A DNA stretch of 64,000 bases. Source: Commensalibacter intestini A911. Lineage in GTDB: Bacteria > Pseudomonadota > Alphaproteobacteria > Acetobacterales > Acetobacteraceae. The translations under genes were made by a program, and so were the position numbers. Below the pieces are notes generated by a model, which was not told where the DNA came from, ran no database searches, and saw only the letters and a program-made list of their open reading frames with translations. Positions within the stretch are counted from its first letter, which is position 1, and every line of letters starts with the position of its first letter. Shown here in pieces: positions 39,229 to 48,158 of this stretch. The DNA is taken from the NCBI RefSeq assembly GCF_000231445.1, contig NZ_AGFR01000007.1, forward strand, positions 124,001 through 188,000, given 5' to 3'.

Positions 39229-40089
39229 CTAATTCATACTCGAAACGATCTCACAAGCGGAATTATTATTTTGACGACATGCTTTTAAAAGCCATTCTTT
39301 GGCCTCAACCTTACTTGCTTTGGTTCCATGTCCTGTCAAATAATCAATACCAACAGATAACTGTGCTTCAGCTACATTTTGCTTAGCTGCTTGTAAATAA
39401 TACTCAAAAGATTTTTTATAATCTTTTTTTACACCATTACCGTTATCATATAATACCCCTAACATTGCGTTAGCATGTTTATTTCCCTGTCGAGCTGATT
39501 TATCTAGCCATATAAAAGCTTGTTTATAATTTTCAGCCATTCCTTGACCGCTATAATACATCCGCCCTAAAAAATATTGAGCATCACTATTCCCTTTTTG
39601 AGCAGCGAGTTCAAAGTATTTTTTTGCATTTGAATATACTCTAGGAACACGTAAACCTTTATAATAAATTAGTCCTAAATAAAAATTCGCTTCTGGCTCA
39701 TTTTTTTGAGCTGCTTGTTCTAGAAATTTTCTTGCCTGAATATAATCACGTTCTACACCAATGCCTCCACCATAAAAAACACCTAGCGCCAACTCAGCTT
39801 TAGCATTGCCGCCTTTTGCTGCTTTTTTAAACCATTCTATGGCTACATTTTGGTCTTGTGTCACACCTTGCCCATGCAAATATCGTAATCCTAAATGATA
39901 TTCAGCAGCAGCATTCCCAGAAGATGCAAGCTTGGTTAATTGGGCTATGGTTTGTTTAGAATCTGCTTTTTCAAAATTAATCGTATGATCCAATACCTGC
40001 AAAGCTTTTGACGGTTCAGGAAAAACCAATGCTATACTAACAGCCAAGCCTATCCCAAAGCTGTAAAATTGCTTACAGATCTTTCTCAT
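39229..40089 (-). CDS. Exported Sel1-repeat protein
   Basis: The 286-residue protein has an N-terminal signal peptide (FYSFGIGLAVSIALVFPEPSKA region, residues 8-29) and six Sel1-like repeats. A C-terminal two-cysteine cap (LLKACRQNNNSACEIV) follows, similar to that of the 621-residue paralogue. It is therefore likely periplasmic. It is the promoter-proximal gene of three Sel1 genes in tandem on the minus strand. Cysteine-capped Sel1 proteins such as the Helicobacter Hcp group are secreted, but no such role can be shown here. Confidence 0.82.
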   Translation of the reverse strand: MRKICKQFYSFGIGLAVSIALVFPEPSKALQVLDHTINFEKADSKQTIAQLTKLASSGNAAAEYHLGLRYLHGQGVTQDQNVAIEWFKKAAKGGNAKAELALGVFYGGGIGVERDYIQARKFLEQAAQKNEPEANFYLGLIYYKGLRVPRVYSNAKKYFELAAQKGNSDAQYFLGRMYYSGQGMAENYKQAFIWLDKSARQGNKHANAMLGVLYDNGNGVKKDYKKSFEYYLQAAKQNVAEAQLSVGIDYLTGHGTKASKVEAKEWLLKACRQNNNSACEIVSSMN

Positions 40090-40193
40090 TATATACTCTT
40101 TAAAATAAAGATTTAAAAAAACAGATTATCAATAAACTGAAAACCTATTACATAACAATACCATATTTATTACAATACAAGGAATTCACAATC

Positions 40194-40640
40194 ATGGCAG
40201 ACTTTATTCAACAGATTCACTTAAATGATTGTTTAAAATTAAGAAAAGAAGTCTTATGGCCTTCTGCCACACTGCAAGAATGTACGGAAGAAGGCGATGA
40301 TCAAGCACTTCATTTTGGATATGTTAAAGACCAGCACATCATTAGCTGCTTATCTGTATTTTATCGTACACCAACACGATACCAAATTCGAAAATTTGCA
40401 ACACAAACAGCTTATCAAAATCAAGGCATTGGCAGTTATTTGTTTAAAAATGTTTTACAAGAATTGATTAACAAACAAATCGAGACTGTTTATTTAAACG
40501 CACGAACAACCGCTGTGCGTTTTTACAAGAAATTTCAGTTCCAAGCATTCGATAAAGAATTTTCTAAAAAGAATGTGACTTTTTTACCAATGGAACTTGA
40601 TTTAACCAAATGGGATATGAAAACACCGACAACAAAGTGA
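40194..40640 (+). CDS. GNAT family N-acetyltransferase
   Basis: The 148-residue protein has the GNAT fold: a beta4 strand (IRKFATQTAYQ) leads into the acetyl-CoA pyrophosphate loop QNQGIGSYLF near residue 81. The C-terminal strand and helix (VYLNARTTAVRFYKKFQFQAF) are typical, with Tyr as the likely general acid. N-terminal LNDCLKLRKEVLWPS resembles small acetyltransferases annotated YjcF-like or ElaA-like. The substrate is unknown. It is convergent with the 85-residue membrane protein downstream. Confidence 0.85.
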   Translation: MADFIQQIHLNDCLKLRKEVLWPSATLQECTEEGDDQALHFGYVKDQHIISCLSVFYRTPTRYQIRKFATQTAYQNQGIGSYLFKNVLQELINKQIETVYLNARTTAVRFYKKFQFQAFDKEFSKKNVTFLPMELDLTKWDMKTPTTK

Positions 40641-40645
40641 TAATT

Positions 40646-40903
40646 TTAATGCTGGCCAAATAATTCTTTTTGTTGTTGCTTTAAGAAGTTATCTTTTTTT
40701 TCTTGAAGCTTTTCAATGGCTTTCTTCTTTTGTTCATCAGCCTCTTGTAATAAATCTTTTGCCTGATCACTTGTTTGATCGACAATATCTTGAAAACGCT
40801 CTTGAGCGTTCATTGTACTATTTTTGTTATAAGATTGAATATACATTCCAACCCATATACTGGCCGCCACTGCTAACCCTAAGATAATAATTTTTTGTAT
40901 CAT
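40646..40903 (-). CDS. Small membrane-anchored coiled-coil protein
   Basis: From ATG 40903 (a GTG at 40918 is possible) this encodes 85 residues. A single N-terminal transmembrane helix or signal anchor (MIQKIIILGLAVAASIWVG) is followed by a polar linker. A highly charged coiled coil rich in Gln, Lys, Asp and Glu (about residues 35-82) ends KELFGQH. No family is recognised. It is divergent from the TonB receptor gene across a spacer that holds a Fur-box-like site, so it might also respond to iron. Confidence 0.55.
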   Translation of the reverse strand: MIQKIIILGLAVAASIWVGMYIQSYNKNSTMNAQERFQDIVDQTSDQAKDLLQEADEQKKKAIEKLQEKKDNFLKQQQKELFGQH

Positions 40904-41077
40904 TTTACATACCACCACAAAATATCAAAGAAAACCATCACTTTATGTAATACAAAATAAAATAAAAAGATATAATTTCAATAGTTATTGACGTTAATTA
41001 TTCAAAATCAAACACTATAGTTACGATCTGCTGTAGAAGTAAAATTTAGTTGAAAAGCATTCGCCTCTCTGTTATTT

Positions 41078-41102
41078 GATAACGATTATCACTTTCATTA
41101 TC
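41078..41102 (+). promoter_or_regulatory. Fur-box-like operator upstream of the TonB receptor gene
   Basis: The site GATAACGATTATCACTTTC matches the 19-base Fur consensus (GATAATGATAATCATTATC) at 15 positions and is followed by a further ATTATC. It ends about 24 bases before the receptor ATG, so Fur bound to Fe(II) would probably block transcription. Confidence 0.7.
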
Positions 41103-41125
41103 AACAAAACTGATTTTTTATATCC

Positions 41126-43321
41126 ATGACTTACCCTCATCGCTCTCTTTTATTTATCAGCTCTGGTCTTGCTTTTTTCGCCTTACAAGACCTTGCTTTT
41201 GCACAAACCACAACAACCAATACCGAACAACAATCAACGTCGACTCAAACAGATGATGATTCCGCACCAAGCGAGCAGATTGTTGTAAAAGGTAGTCGAA
41301 ATTCAATTGTTGCAAAAACCTCTTCTGCTGCAACAAAAACATCTACTCCATTAATTTATACACCAGAATCAGTCTCTGTTGTCACAGCTGCCCAAATGCA
41401 AATGCAAAATGCACAGACAATGGCTCAAGCACTCCGTTACAGCTCTGGTATTTCTGCTGAACAACGTGGAGCGAATAGTCGATATGATCTGGTTGATGTT
41501 CGTGGTTTTGATGCTGGCCAGTATCTTGATGGGTTATTACTATTTAAAGGCCAATATTATGCTGCTCAACAAGTCGATCCTTATTTATTACAAGAAATAG
41601 ATGTCGTCAAAGGCCCCTCTTCTGTTGTTTATGGTCAAAGTAGCCCAGGAGGCATCATTGCCTTAACCAGTAAATTTGCCAATGGATCTCGCTATCGCTC
41701 TGTTTCTCTTGAAGGTGGAAACAATAATTATGCCCGTGGTACGTTTGATTTAGGGGATAAATTTAAAGGGCTAGATAACTTATCTTGGCGTATTGTCGCA
41801 ACAGGATTCAGACAAGATAGCAGTCGGGATTGGTATACAAAATCAGAACGTTATGCCATTCAACCCTCTCTTTACTGGGAACCCACTGACGATATTACAA
41901 TGACCGTTTATGGGCGTTACCAAGCAGACCCTAGCGATACATCATATCAAATGTTTCCCGCCTATGGATCTGTTTTATCAAGCCCTTTTCATTTTCCTTC
42001 TGATTTTTATTCAGGTGATAAGAATTTCGAAAAATATAAGCGCACACAAGCCTCCGTTGGATATAAATTTACCTATCAAATCAATCCAGAATGGCAATTT
42101 ATTTCTATGGCACGTTACACCAATGTAGGAAGCACCTATAACCAAGTTTATGGGACAGGAGGGCCTTATACAAATTCCAGCGCTGGCTATTATCCAGGAA
42201 GTCGATATTTATACCGTGCAGCCAATGGCTCTAAAGAACACTTTGATACAGTTACCATTGAAGAGCAATTGCACGGACAAATCCATACTGGCCCTGTGGC
42301 TCATGATTTACTGCTAGGGGTAAGTTGGCAGAACATCCGTGACAATTATAATTATGGTTGGGCAGAATCTGTTCCTCTTGATCTATATCATCCAAACTAT
42401 TCAGCTCCAATTACTATTCCATCCCCCTATTTAGGTGCAGGAATTAGCACCAATCAAGAAGGCATCTTTTTACAAGATAATATGAGTTATAAACGCCTAC
42501 ATGTTCAATTGGGGTTTCGTAATGATTGGTCCAGCATTAGTACCAGAAACCATTATGCCTCTGCCTCCAACTTTACACAAAGTGATCAAGGCTTCACTTT
42601 CCGAAGTGGAATCCTTTATAACTTACCCTATAATATCTCTCCTTACTTTAGTTACGCTCAGTCCTTTCAACCTCTCAATCAAGTCAACCAAGCAAACCAA
42701 GAACCTTATAAACCTACTCGTGGTGAACAATACGAATTCGGCGTCAAATATCAACCAGAGCATTTCAATGGTTTCTTTACGGCTGCTGTCTATAATCTGG
42801 AACAAACCAACGTCTTAACCAGTGACCCTCAAAACGCTAACTTTAGTATTCAAGCTGGAAGAATACGTTCTCGTGGTCTTGAACTGGAAGCACATACCTC
42901 CCCAATTGCTGGATTAAATTTAATCGCTGCCTACACACATCAAAATGTAAAATACATGGCTGGAGATTATGCAGGTCAACGTCCAACCCAAATCCCTGCC
43001 AACATATTCTCTTTTTGGGCAGACTATACCATTCAATCTGGAACTTTCAAAAACCTAGGCGGTGCTTTCGGGGTCAGGTATAATGGAAATACAAATGGTG
43101 ATTACGCAACATTCCTACGAACCCAAGCATATACTTTGTTTGATATGCAAGCCCATTATAAATTCGACGATAGTATTCCGACTTTAAAAGGGCTAGATGC
43201 ACAGTTAACAGCTCAAAACTTAACTAACAAACGCTACTTTACCGCTTGTTACAGCCAATCTTTCGGTTGTGCTATCGGTCAAGGCAGAACCGTTATCGGA
43301 AAACTTTCTTACACTTGGTAA
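41126..43321 (+). CDS. TonB-dependent siderophore receptor
   Basis: This outer-membrane receptor is likely to import a ferric siderophore with TonB energy. The 731-residue product has a signal peptide ending ALQDLAFA, a Thr/Gln-rich linker, and the TonB-box-like EQIVVKG. The plug domain follows (TPESVSVVTAAQMQ; VDVRGFDAGQYLDGL; VVKGPSSVVYGQSSPGG). The 22-strand barrel ends in the siderophore-receptor signature LTNKRYFTACYS...CAIGQGRTVIGKLSYTW, with a Cys pair. It is the FhuA/FpvA type without an N-terminal signalling domain. The Fur-like box and the convergent PepSY gene support iron regulation. The siderophore is unknown and no synthesis genes are present. Confidence 0.93.
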   Translation: MTYPHRSLLFISSGLAFFALQDLAFAQTTTTNTEQQSTSTQTDDDSAPSEQIVVKGSRNSIVAKTSSAATKTSTPLIYTPESVSVVTAAQMQMQNAQTMAQALRYSSGISAEQRGANSRYDLVDVRGFDAGQYLDGLLLFKGQYYAAQQVDPYLLQEIDVVKGPSSVVYGQSSPGGIIALTSKFANGSRYRSVSLEGGNNNYARGTFDLGDKFKGLDNLSWRIVATGFRQDSSRDWYTKSERYAIQPSLYWEPTDDITMTVYGRYQADPSDTSYQMFPAYGSVLSSPFHFPSDFYSGDKNFEKYKRTQASVGYKFTYQINPEWQFISMARYTNVGSTYNQVYGTGGPYTNSSAGYYPGSRYLYRAANGSKEHFDTVTIEEQLHGQIHTGPVAHDLLLGVSWQNIRDNYNYGWAESVPLDLYHPNYSAPITIPSPYLGAGISTNQEGIFLQDNMSYKRLHVQLGFRNDWSSISTRNHYASASNFTQSDQGFTFRSGILYNLPYNISPYFSYAQSFQPLNQVNQANQEPYKPTRGEQYEFGVKYQPEHFNGFFTAAVYNLEQTNVLTSDPQNANFSIQAGRIRSRGLELEAHTSPIAGLNLIAAYTHQNVKYMAGDYAGQRPTQIPANIFSFWADYTIQSGTFKNLGGAFGVRYNGNTNGDYATFLRTQAYTLFDMQAHYKFDDSIPTLKGLDAQLTAQNLTNKRYFTACYSQSFGCAIGQGRTVIGKLSYTW

Positions 43322-43329
43322 GTTCATAT

Positions 43330-43370
43330 GCTTTTATTTTGGATATCATTTAATCCAGAATAAAAGCTTT
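43330..43370. terminator. Bidirectional hairpin between TonB receptor and PepSY genes
   Basis: A 14-base stem (gcttttattttgga / tccagaataaaagc, one G-T pair) encloses a ten-base loop and is followed by TTT. It sits between convergent genes and touches the stop of the minus-strand gene. Confidence 0.7.
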
Positions 43371-44874
43371 ATTTATTGCCTTTAAGATTATTTTTCTTAT
43401 TTAAATATCCATAAACAAAAACAAAAGAAATCCCAATCAAGATAAACACGATACTTATCATCGCATAGACAAAATTCTCATTTAAAAATGAGATTAATAT
43501 TTCTGGAAATAAAATTAGTTTCACAATCGGCATAAAAAGACATAAGCCTGCAAATAACCCAACCTGATGACGCCAAGCCTTCATCACTGTTGAGTAGAAA
43601 CTATAAAAAATCCCTTCAATAAACGACAAAATAAAGATAATGAAGAAGCTTAATTCCTCCCAAAACGGTTTTGTTATAGCTTGCTTTGGCACCAACATAT
43701 TCACCCAAAAGACAGCAAGTAATGCCAATAACACCCCCATAATCACACCCACATGCAAACCATCAACGAGCTTATAAAAAAATAATAATCGTGCAGAGAT
43801 ATGCTTCTTATTAAAATGACGCCGTTTATTGGAAAAGAAGAGTAACCCTGTTGCAACGAGTATCGATGATCCAATTCCTGCCAGAAAATACACCCACCGT
43901 AAAACATCTCCACCTGCACGCGTTAAATGCAAACCAAACATTAAATTCAAAAAATATCGTCCTGCGCTGGGTTGATTTTCTTGTAAGGATATTTTCTGTG
44001 AAGCACGATCTAGCTCTACATAATTACGCATAATCGCTAATTGATCCACATCACTTTGCACGATATGAATTTGCTGTGGTGTAATCATAATAAACCCAGG
44101 CATTGCATTAAACGTTGCTTTAGCCTCTTTGACTAACGAAAATAGATTTTGCTCTGTATGATCTTGCTTTGCTTTTCCCTGAAAATCTGTAACCGCAACA
44201 TAATGATTAGGAGATGCATTTAAAAAAGACATATAATTGGGCGCGTAAAATAAAAAGCCACTAATCACCATCAGTAATAAAAAAGGTAAGAAAAAAACGC
44301 CGATCCCTAGATGAATATCCAATACAAACCGTAATGCAGATGCTTTAGGTCGAACTTTAAAAAACTCTTTCCACAAATGCTTTAAATGAATAATAAATCC
44401 ACTAAGAATAAAAAGAAAAAATGAAATAGAGAGGATAATAATAACGACCTCCCCCACAGGATGTCCCATTAATAAATTATTATGCAAGCTATCAAAAAAA
44501 TATCCTCCAACAGTTGATTGTGTTGGGATTACTTTTCCTGTGGCAGGATCAATATTTTGCCAATTGAGTAACGCACCTTGACTGTATAAAACATGGATAA
44601 AAGGATAACGTTCAGAAGGCAAAACCACAAAGCTAAAGCGTTTTTGCTCTGTATTTTCTTGCCATAACGCATAGGATGTTTCCATTGATTGTTCAGAAAG
44701 CGTTTGTGACTGCGCTTGTGTATAGCGCGCCAGCTCTGGTTGCATCCATCTGGAAATCTCCAGATCAAAAATGGAAACCGTTCCTGTAATAACCAAGAAA
44801 AAGCAAAACCATCCCCCTATTAAACCGCCCCAGCGATGGATTAACGTTAAAATAGACAGTATTTTTTGGATCAT
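43369..44874 (-). CDS. PepSY-associated transmembrane protein, probable iron-uptake partner
   Basis: The 501-residue inner-membrane protein has the PepSY_TM layout. The first helix is in HRWGGLIGGWFCFFLVITG, and a periplasmic domain of about 100 residues follows. DIHLGIGVFFLPFLLLMVISG precedes a second periplasmic part, and the helical C-terminal region begins LHLTRAGGDVLRWVYFLAG. Members next to TonB siderophore receptors are thought to reduce or release siderophore-bound iron in the periplasm (FpvG/FsrB-like). The conserved histidines in the helices (HRW, HLG, LHL) could bind heme. It faces the TonB receptor gene across a shared terminator. Confidence 0.87.
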   Translation of the reverse strand: MIQKILSILTLIHRWGGLIGGWFCFFLVITGTVSIFDLEISRWMQPELARYTQAQSQTLSEQSMETSYALWQENTEQKRFSFVVLPSERYPFIHVLYSQGALLNWQNIDPATGKVIPTQSTVGGYFFDSLHNNLLMGHPVGEVVIIILSISFFLFILSGFIIHLKHLWKEFFKVRPKASALRFVLDIHLGIGVFFLPFLLLMVISGFLFYAPNYMSFLNASPNHYVAVTDFQGKAKQDHTEQNLFSLVKEAKATFNAMPGFIMITPQQIHIVQSDVDQLAIMRNYVELDRASQKISLQENQPSAGRYFLNLMFGLHLTRAGGDVLRWVYFLAGIGSSILVATGLLFFSNKRRHFNKKHISARLLFFYKLVDGLHVGVIMGVLLALLAVFWVNMLVPKQAITKPFWEELSFFIIFILSFIEGIFYSFYSTVMKAWRHQVGLFAGLCLFMPIVKLILFPEILISFLNENFVYAMISIVFILIGISFVFVYGYLNKKNNLKGNK

Positions 44875-45070
44875 CTGATCATTTTCAAGAAGTTGAGAAT
44901 AAGAATGAACAACACTATAGAAGATTTAAATGGAATTTCAATTTGTAAATCTTCTATTTATCCAATTACACTCATGAACTGATTAACTATCGGCTTTTAG
45001 GATTAAAAGATAGACTTTATAAGTTTAATAAAGTAGCCCTTTATTAAAGAGAAAATAAGTGCAACATAAA

Positions 45071-45622
45071 ATGAAAAAACTCATAACAACAATATATATT
45101 CTGGGCTGCTTAACCTATAGCTTTACAAGTCATGCCCAAACTGTGCCGAATGAAGTTATTCAAGGGCCATTTAAAACAGATTTATACCCAGACGGTAAAA
45201 TTTATTTTGAAAAAGAGAATGATGCGACTAATAACGATCCCTGCCAAACCATTGCATTTATATTGGAATATAAACAAGATAACCATATTAAAAAAGAACA
45301 AATTGATGAGTATTCTGAGGATGGGGCTTGTGTAGAACTAGCATCTGTATTTTTTGCTAAGGTCCATAATAAAAGCTATATATTTGTTATGCAAAAATGG
45401 GGGCACAACATGCCTTCTGTTGATATTTCTAACGATTTTTATACAACAACGGCTTATACAAAAGATCAAGATGGTAGTCTAATCATAGATTCAAAAATGT
45501 TTAACGATCCTAACCTTTCAGGGACAGACGGATATGTTGATGATGGTGTACGTCATAGACGATATTACAAATACAAAACTGCTGCTGCTATCAAAAAATA
45601 TCTAAAGCAGAAATATCAATAA
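45071..45622 (+). CDS. Exported protein of unknown function
   Basis: From ATG 45071 the product has 183 residues; a GTG at 45059 is less likely. It has a signal peptide (KLITTIYILGCLTYSFTSHA) and a mature beta-rich domain with two cysteines (DPCQTIAF and DGACVELA) that could form a disulfide. The tail ends in a basic helix (AAAIKKYLKQKYQ). It has no motif I recognise. It lies downstream of the divergent PepSY gene in an AT-rich spacer. A hairpin and a 26-base tandem repeat follow. Confidence 0.6.
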   Translation: MKKLITTIYILGCLTYSFTSHAQTVPNEVIQGPFKTDLYPDGKIYFEKENDATNNDPCQTIAFILEYKQDNHIKKEQIDEYSEDGACVELASVFFAKVHNKSYIFVMQKWGHNMPSVDISNDFYTTTAYTKDQDGSLIIDSKMFNDPNLSGTDGYVDDGVRHRRYYKYKTAAAIKKYLKQKYQ

Positions 45623-45654
45623 ATAATCTCATTTGCCATACACTTTAATAAATA

Positions 45655-45711
45655 GACCTAAAAATTAGGTCTTAACTATATAAATAAAAATTAGGTCTTA
45701 ACTATATAAAT
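45655..45711. repeat. Perfect 26-base tandem duplication with hairpin
   Basis: The unit from 45660 to 45685 (core ttaggtcttaactatataaa) is repeated exactly at 45686-45711. Before it, gaccta (45655-45660) can pair with taggtc (45666-45671) around loop aaaat. The first hairpin may act as a weak terminator between the exported-protein gene and the convergent amidase. Confidence 0.75.
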
Positions 45712-45721
45712 ACTGTAGCAA

Positions 45722-47071
45722 TCAAAGCACCTTATTCCTTTGAATAATCGTTGCTTTAGCAATGCCATTTTTCTCTAATAAACTACCCACAGCAAATAAA
45801 AGCTGTTCTTGATGAGGTTTAGCAATTAATTGCAACCCAATAGGTAGTTTTCCATCACGATGAATAGGTACAGATAAAACAGGACAGTGACTCATACTGA
45901 AAGGCTGCGTATAAATTCCCAGATTAACCCGAGCAGACACAGGCTTTCCATCTACAAACACCACTGGATTATCAATTTGAGGGGCAATAGAGCCAACTGC
46001 TGGTGCAATTAATAAGTCATATTCTTTAAAAATATTGTCTAAATATTGCTGGAACCAAAATTGTATTTCTTTAGCTTTTAAATAACTGGAGACTGGTAGT
46101 AACGCCCCAGCCATCAAACGCTCTCTGGTCGCAGGATCATATTCCATAGGTTTCGTTCTTAAATTCGGTAAATGTAACTTTCCCCCTTCTGAAGCTGTCA
46201 TTAAATAAGAGGCTGCCCGAACTTGTTCTATATGAGGCAGATCGATTTTCCCTTGTTTAGAAAAACAACGCACAATTTCCTGAATAGCATCTAAAATATC
46301 TTGATCGACATCCCGTTCAAACCATCCCGCCAGCTGTCCTATCCGCAAAGAAGATATTGATGGAAAAGATGTGTTTGTTGTGACCTCTGCCATCACATTA
46401 AAAACAGTCTTTAGATCCTCTATGCTTTGGCAAAAAGGCCCGATTCTATCGAAACTTTCCGCAAATGGATAAACGCCTTGCATCGGCAGAACTCCATAAG
46501 TTGGCCTGATCCCCCACACTCCACAAAAAGAGGCTGGCACACGTATAGACCCATTCGTATCTGATCCCAAAGAAAAAGAGAGTATTCCCCCACCTACTGA
46601 TGCTGCAGACCCTCCTGAAGAACCACCTGCAAACCTTGAAAAATCATGAGGATTATGTGTCATTCCATGATGCTCATTATCAGTTACAAATCCATAAGCA
46701 AACTCATCCATATTTAACGTTGCCACAGGAATAGCCCCAGCAGCACATAATCTTTGAATGACTTTTGCATCTTGGTTCGCAGGATTATTTTGGGATAATA
46801 ATTTAGACCCTGCGGTTGTCACTTCGCCTTTTACATCAAATAAATCTTTAACACCAAAAGGCACCCCAACCAAAGGCCCTGGATCTTTACCCTCAGCAAT
46901 CAACGCATCAACCTTTGTCGCTGCATATAAAGCACGGTCCTTTAAAAAACGCGTAACACTATTCATCGACACATCATATCGTTCAATCATTTCTAAATAA
47001 TGAGACACAACTTCTTGTGCAGAATAACGTTTATTCCGAATATGATGAGCAATCTTTTGAACGGAACTCAT
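45722..47071 (-). CDS. AtzE-type amidase (amidase-signature family)
   Basis: From ATG 47071 the product has 449 residues; a longer frame to 47107 overlaps the small upstream gene. It is an amidase-signature hydrolase with the Lys-Ser-Ser triad. The Lys is in VGVPFGVKDLFDV, the first Ser is in AGGSSGGSAAS, and the nucleophile lies in GSDTNGSIRVPASFCG. The TNGSIRVP text and NMDEFAYGFVTDNEHHG are typical of AtzE and not of GatA. AtzE hydrolyses 1-carboxybiuret in the cyanuric acid pathway, but many AtzE-like enzymes lack that context. Only the AtzG-like partner is present here, so the substrate is uncertain. Confidence 0.87.
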   Translation of the reverse strand: MSSVQKIAHHIRNKRYSAQEVVSHYLEMIERYDVSMNSVTRFLKDRALYAATKVDALIAEGKDPGPLVGVPFGVKDLFDVKGEVTTAGSKLLSQNNPANQDAKVIQRLCAAGAIPVATLNMDEFAYGFVTDNEHHGMTHNPHDFSRFAGGSSGGSAASVGGGILSFSLGSDTNGSIRVPASFCGVWGIRPTYGVLPMQGVYPFAESFDRIGPFCQSIEDLKTVFNVMAEVTTNTSFPSISSLRIGQLAGWFERDVDQDILDAIQEIVRCFSKQGKIDLPHIEQVRAASYLMTASEGGKLHLPNLRTKPMEYDPATRERLMAGALLPVSSYLKAKEIQFWFQQYLDNIFKEYDLLIAPAVGSIAPQIDNPVVFVDGKPVSARVNLGIYTQPFSMSHCPVLSVPIHRDGKLPIGLQLIAKPHQEQLLFAVGSLLEKNGIAKATIIQRNKVL

Positions 47072-47075
47072 TTGA

Positions 47076-47240
47076 CTATTCCTTTTCTTTGATGTCAGGA
47101 ATTTCAAATTGATGGATCAATTGACTATATTGCATCAAAACTTGAGTATTCTTTTTAACTCCTTCCATACATTCCTGTGGAATAGAAAGTAAAATACTCT
47201 CAGACAATAATTCAATAACTTGATCAGAGACTGTTTTCAT
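47076..47240 (-). CDS. AtzG-like (DUF4089) small partner of the amidase
   Basis: A 54-residue protein, too short for most gene finders, starts at ATG 47240 and stops four bases before the amidase ATG. Its pattern fits the DUF4089/AtzG family: an early helix (VSDQVIELLSESILLSIP) is followed by a loop, then a second helix (GVKKNTQVLMQYSQLIHQFE) and an IPD end. In the cyanuric acid pathway AtzG forms a tight complex with AtzE and is needed for folding. The tight spacing and pairing here support the same job. The short product lacks the longer tail of some homologues. Confidence 0.72.
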   Translation of the reverse strand: MKTVSDQVIELLSESILLSIPQECMEGVKKNTQVLMQYSQLIHQFEIPDIKEKE

Positions 47241-47392
47241 TAGTTTATTCCTTGTTCACTCTTTCTTTGAATTAAAGCGTAAGATTCAAAATACCCAAAG
47301 TAACATTATAAACAGAAAAATTTTTTTCTTTATAAGACTGCCAAAAAAGATAAACTAACATCCATACATCATAAAATAATGAGACCTCTATC

Positions 47393-48154
47393 ATGATATC
47401 GAATATCTTTTTCCGATCATCACTTCTTGCTGTCGGTTTGGCAATAACGATCCCCAGTGCCAAAGCTGCTGATATTATTACCACTCAAAAAGCACAAACA
47501 TTATTAAACACCCAACCACACTCAATCGAAGCCATTTCAGGAAAAATGCTGAATACGCCTTATGTAGCGGATACGTTGATTGGTTCCTCCACTATTCCAG
47601 AGAAATTAGTGATTAATGTTAATTCTGTGGATTGCTTTACGTTTATTGATGACGTATTGGCTTTATATCAATCCCATGATTTGAATGATCTGACAAAAAA
47701 TATGACAAAAATCCGTTATGTTGATGGAAAAGTCAACTTTCTTGATCGTAAACATTTCTTTTCAGATTGGTATAGTCGTTCACCACAAAATGCTAAAGAT
47801 ATCACACAGCAAATCAGCCCTCATGCGGTTACCATTCTCAAGCATCTAAACCGCAAAGCAGACGGTTCAGAATATTTGCCCGGTTTAGGAATTACCGCCA
47901 GAGAAATACATTATATCCCTTCTACCTATGTCAATGACGACGTGATCAATCATTTAAAAACAGATGATTTTATTGGAATTTACACACCAAAAGATGGGCT
48001 AGATGCTTCTCATGTTGGTATTTTAATCAAAAAAGACAATCAAATTTATTTCCGTAATGCCTCTTCTTTGGCAAAAAATCGTAAAGTCGTTGATAGTCCT
48101 TTATTACAATATATTCACAATAAACCTGGAATTATGGTCTTACGCGCTCAATAA
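47393..48154 (+). CDS. Exported DUF1460 (NlpC/P60-like) protein
   Basis: The 253-residue product has a signal peptide (LLAVGLAITIPSAKAA) and the DUF1460 domain, which has an NlpC/P60-related papain-like fold. The likely nucleophile C81 is in INVNSVDCFTFIDDVL, and the general-base His is near residue 206 in DASHVGILI. TPYVADTLIGS and ITAREIHYIPSTY are further family segments. Some DUF1460 members are annotated as N-acetylmuramoyl-L-alanine amidase-like, so a role in cell-wall peptide processing is plausible but unproven. It is convergent with recR, four bases away. Confidence 0.85.
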   Translation: MISNIFFRSSLLAVGLAITIPSAKAADIITTQKAQTLLNTQPHSIEAISGKMLNTPYVADTLIGSSTIPEKLVINVNSVDCFTFIDDVLALYQSHDLNDLTKNMTKIRYVDGKVNFLDRKHFFSDWYSRSPQNAKDITQQISPHAVTILKHLNRKADGSEYLPGLGITAREIHYIPSTYVNDDVINHLKTDDFIGIYTPKDGLDASHVGILIKKDNQIYFRNASSLAKNRKVVDSPLLQYIHNKPGIMVLRAQ

Positions 48155-48158
48155 GGAA

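Noticed and set aside
35778-40089. Periodic repeats of about 108 bases that could suggest a CRISPR array or satellite
   Set aside because: The periodicity is explained by 36-residue Sel1 protein repeats; DNA copies are not identical and there are no short exact repeats with unique spacers.
45722-47107. GatA subunit of the glutamyl-tRNA amidotransferase
   Set aside because: TNGSIRVP and NMDEFAYGFVTDN text and the AtzG-like partner fit AtzE, and no gatB or gatC is adjacent.
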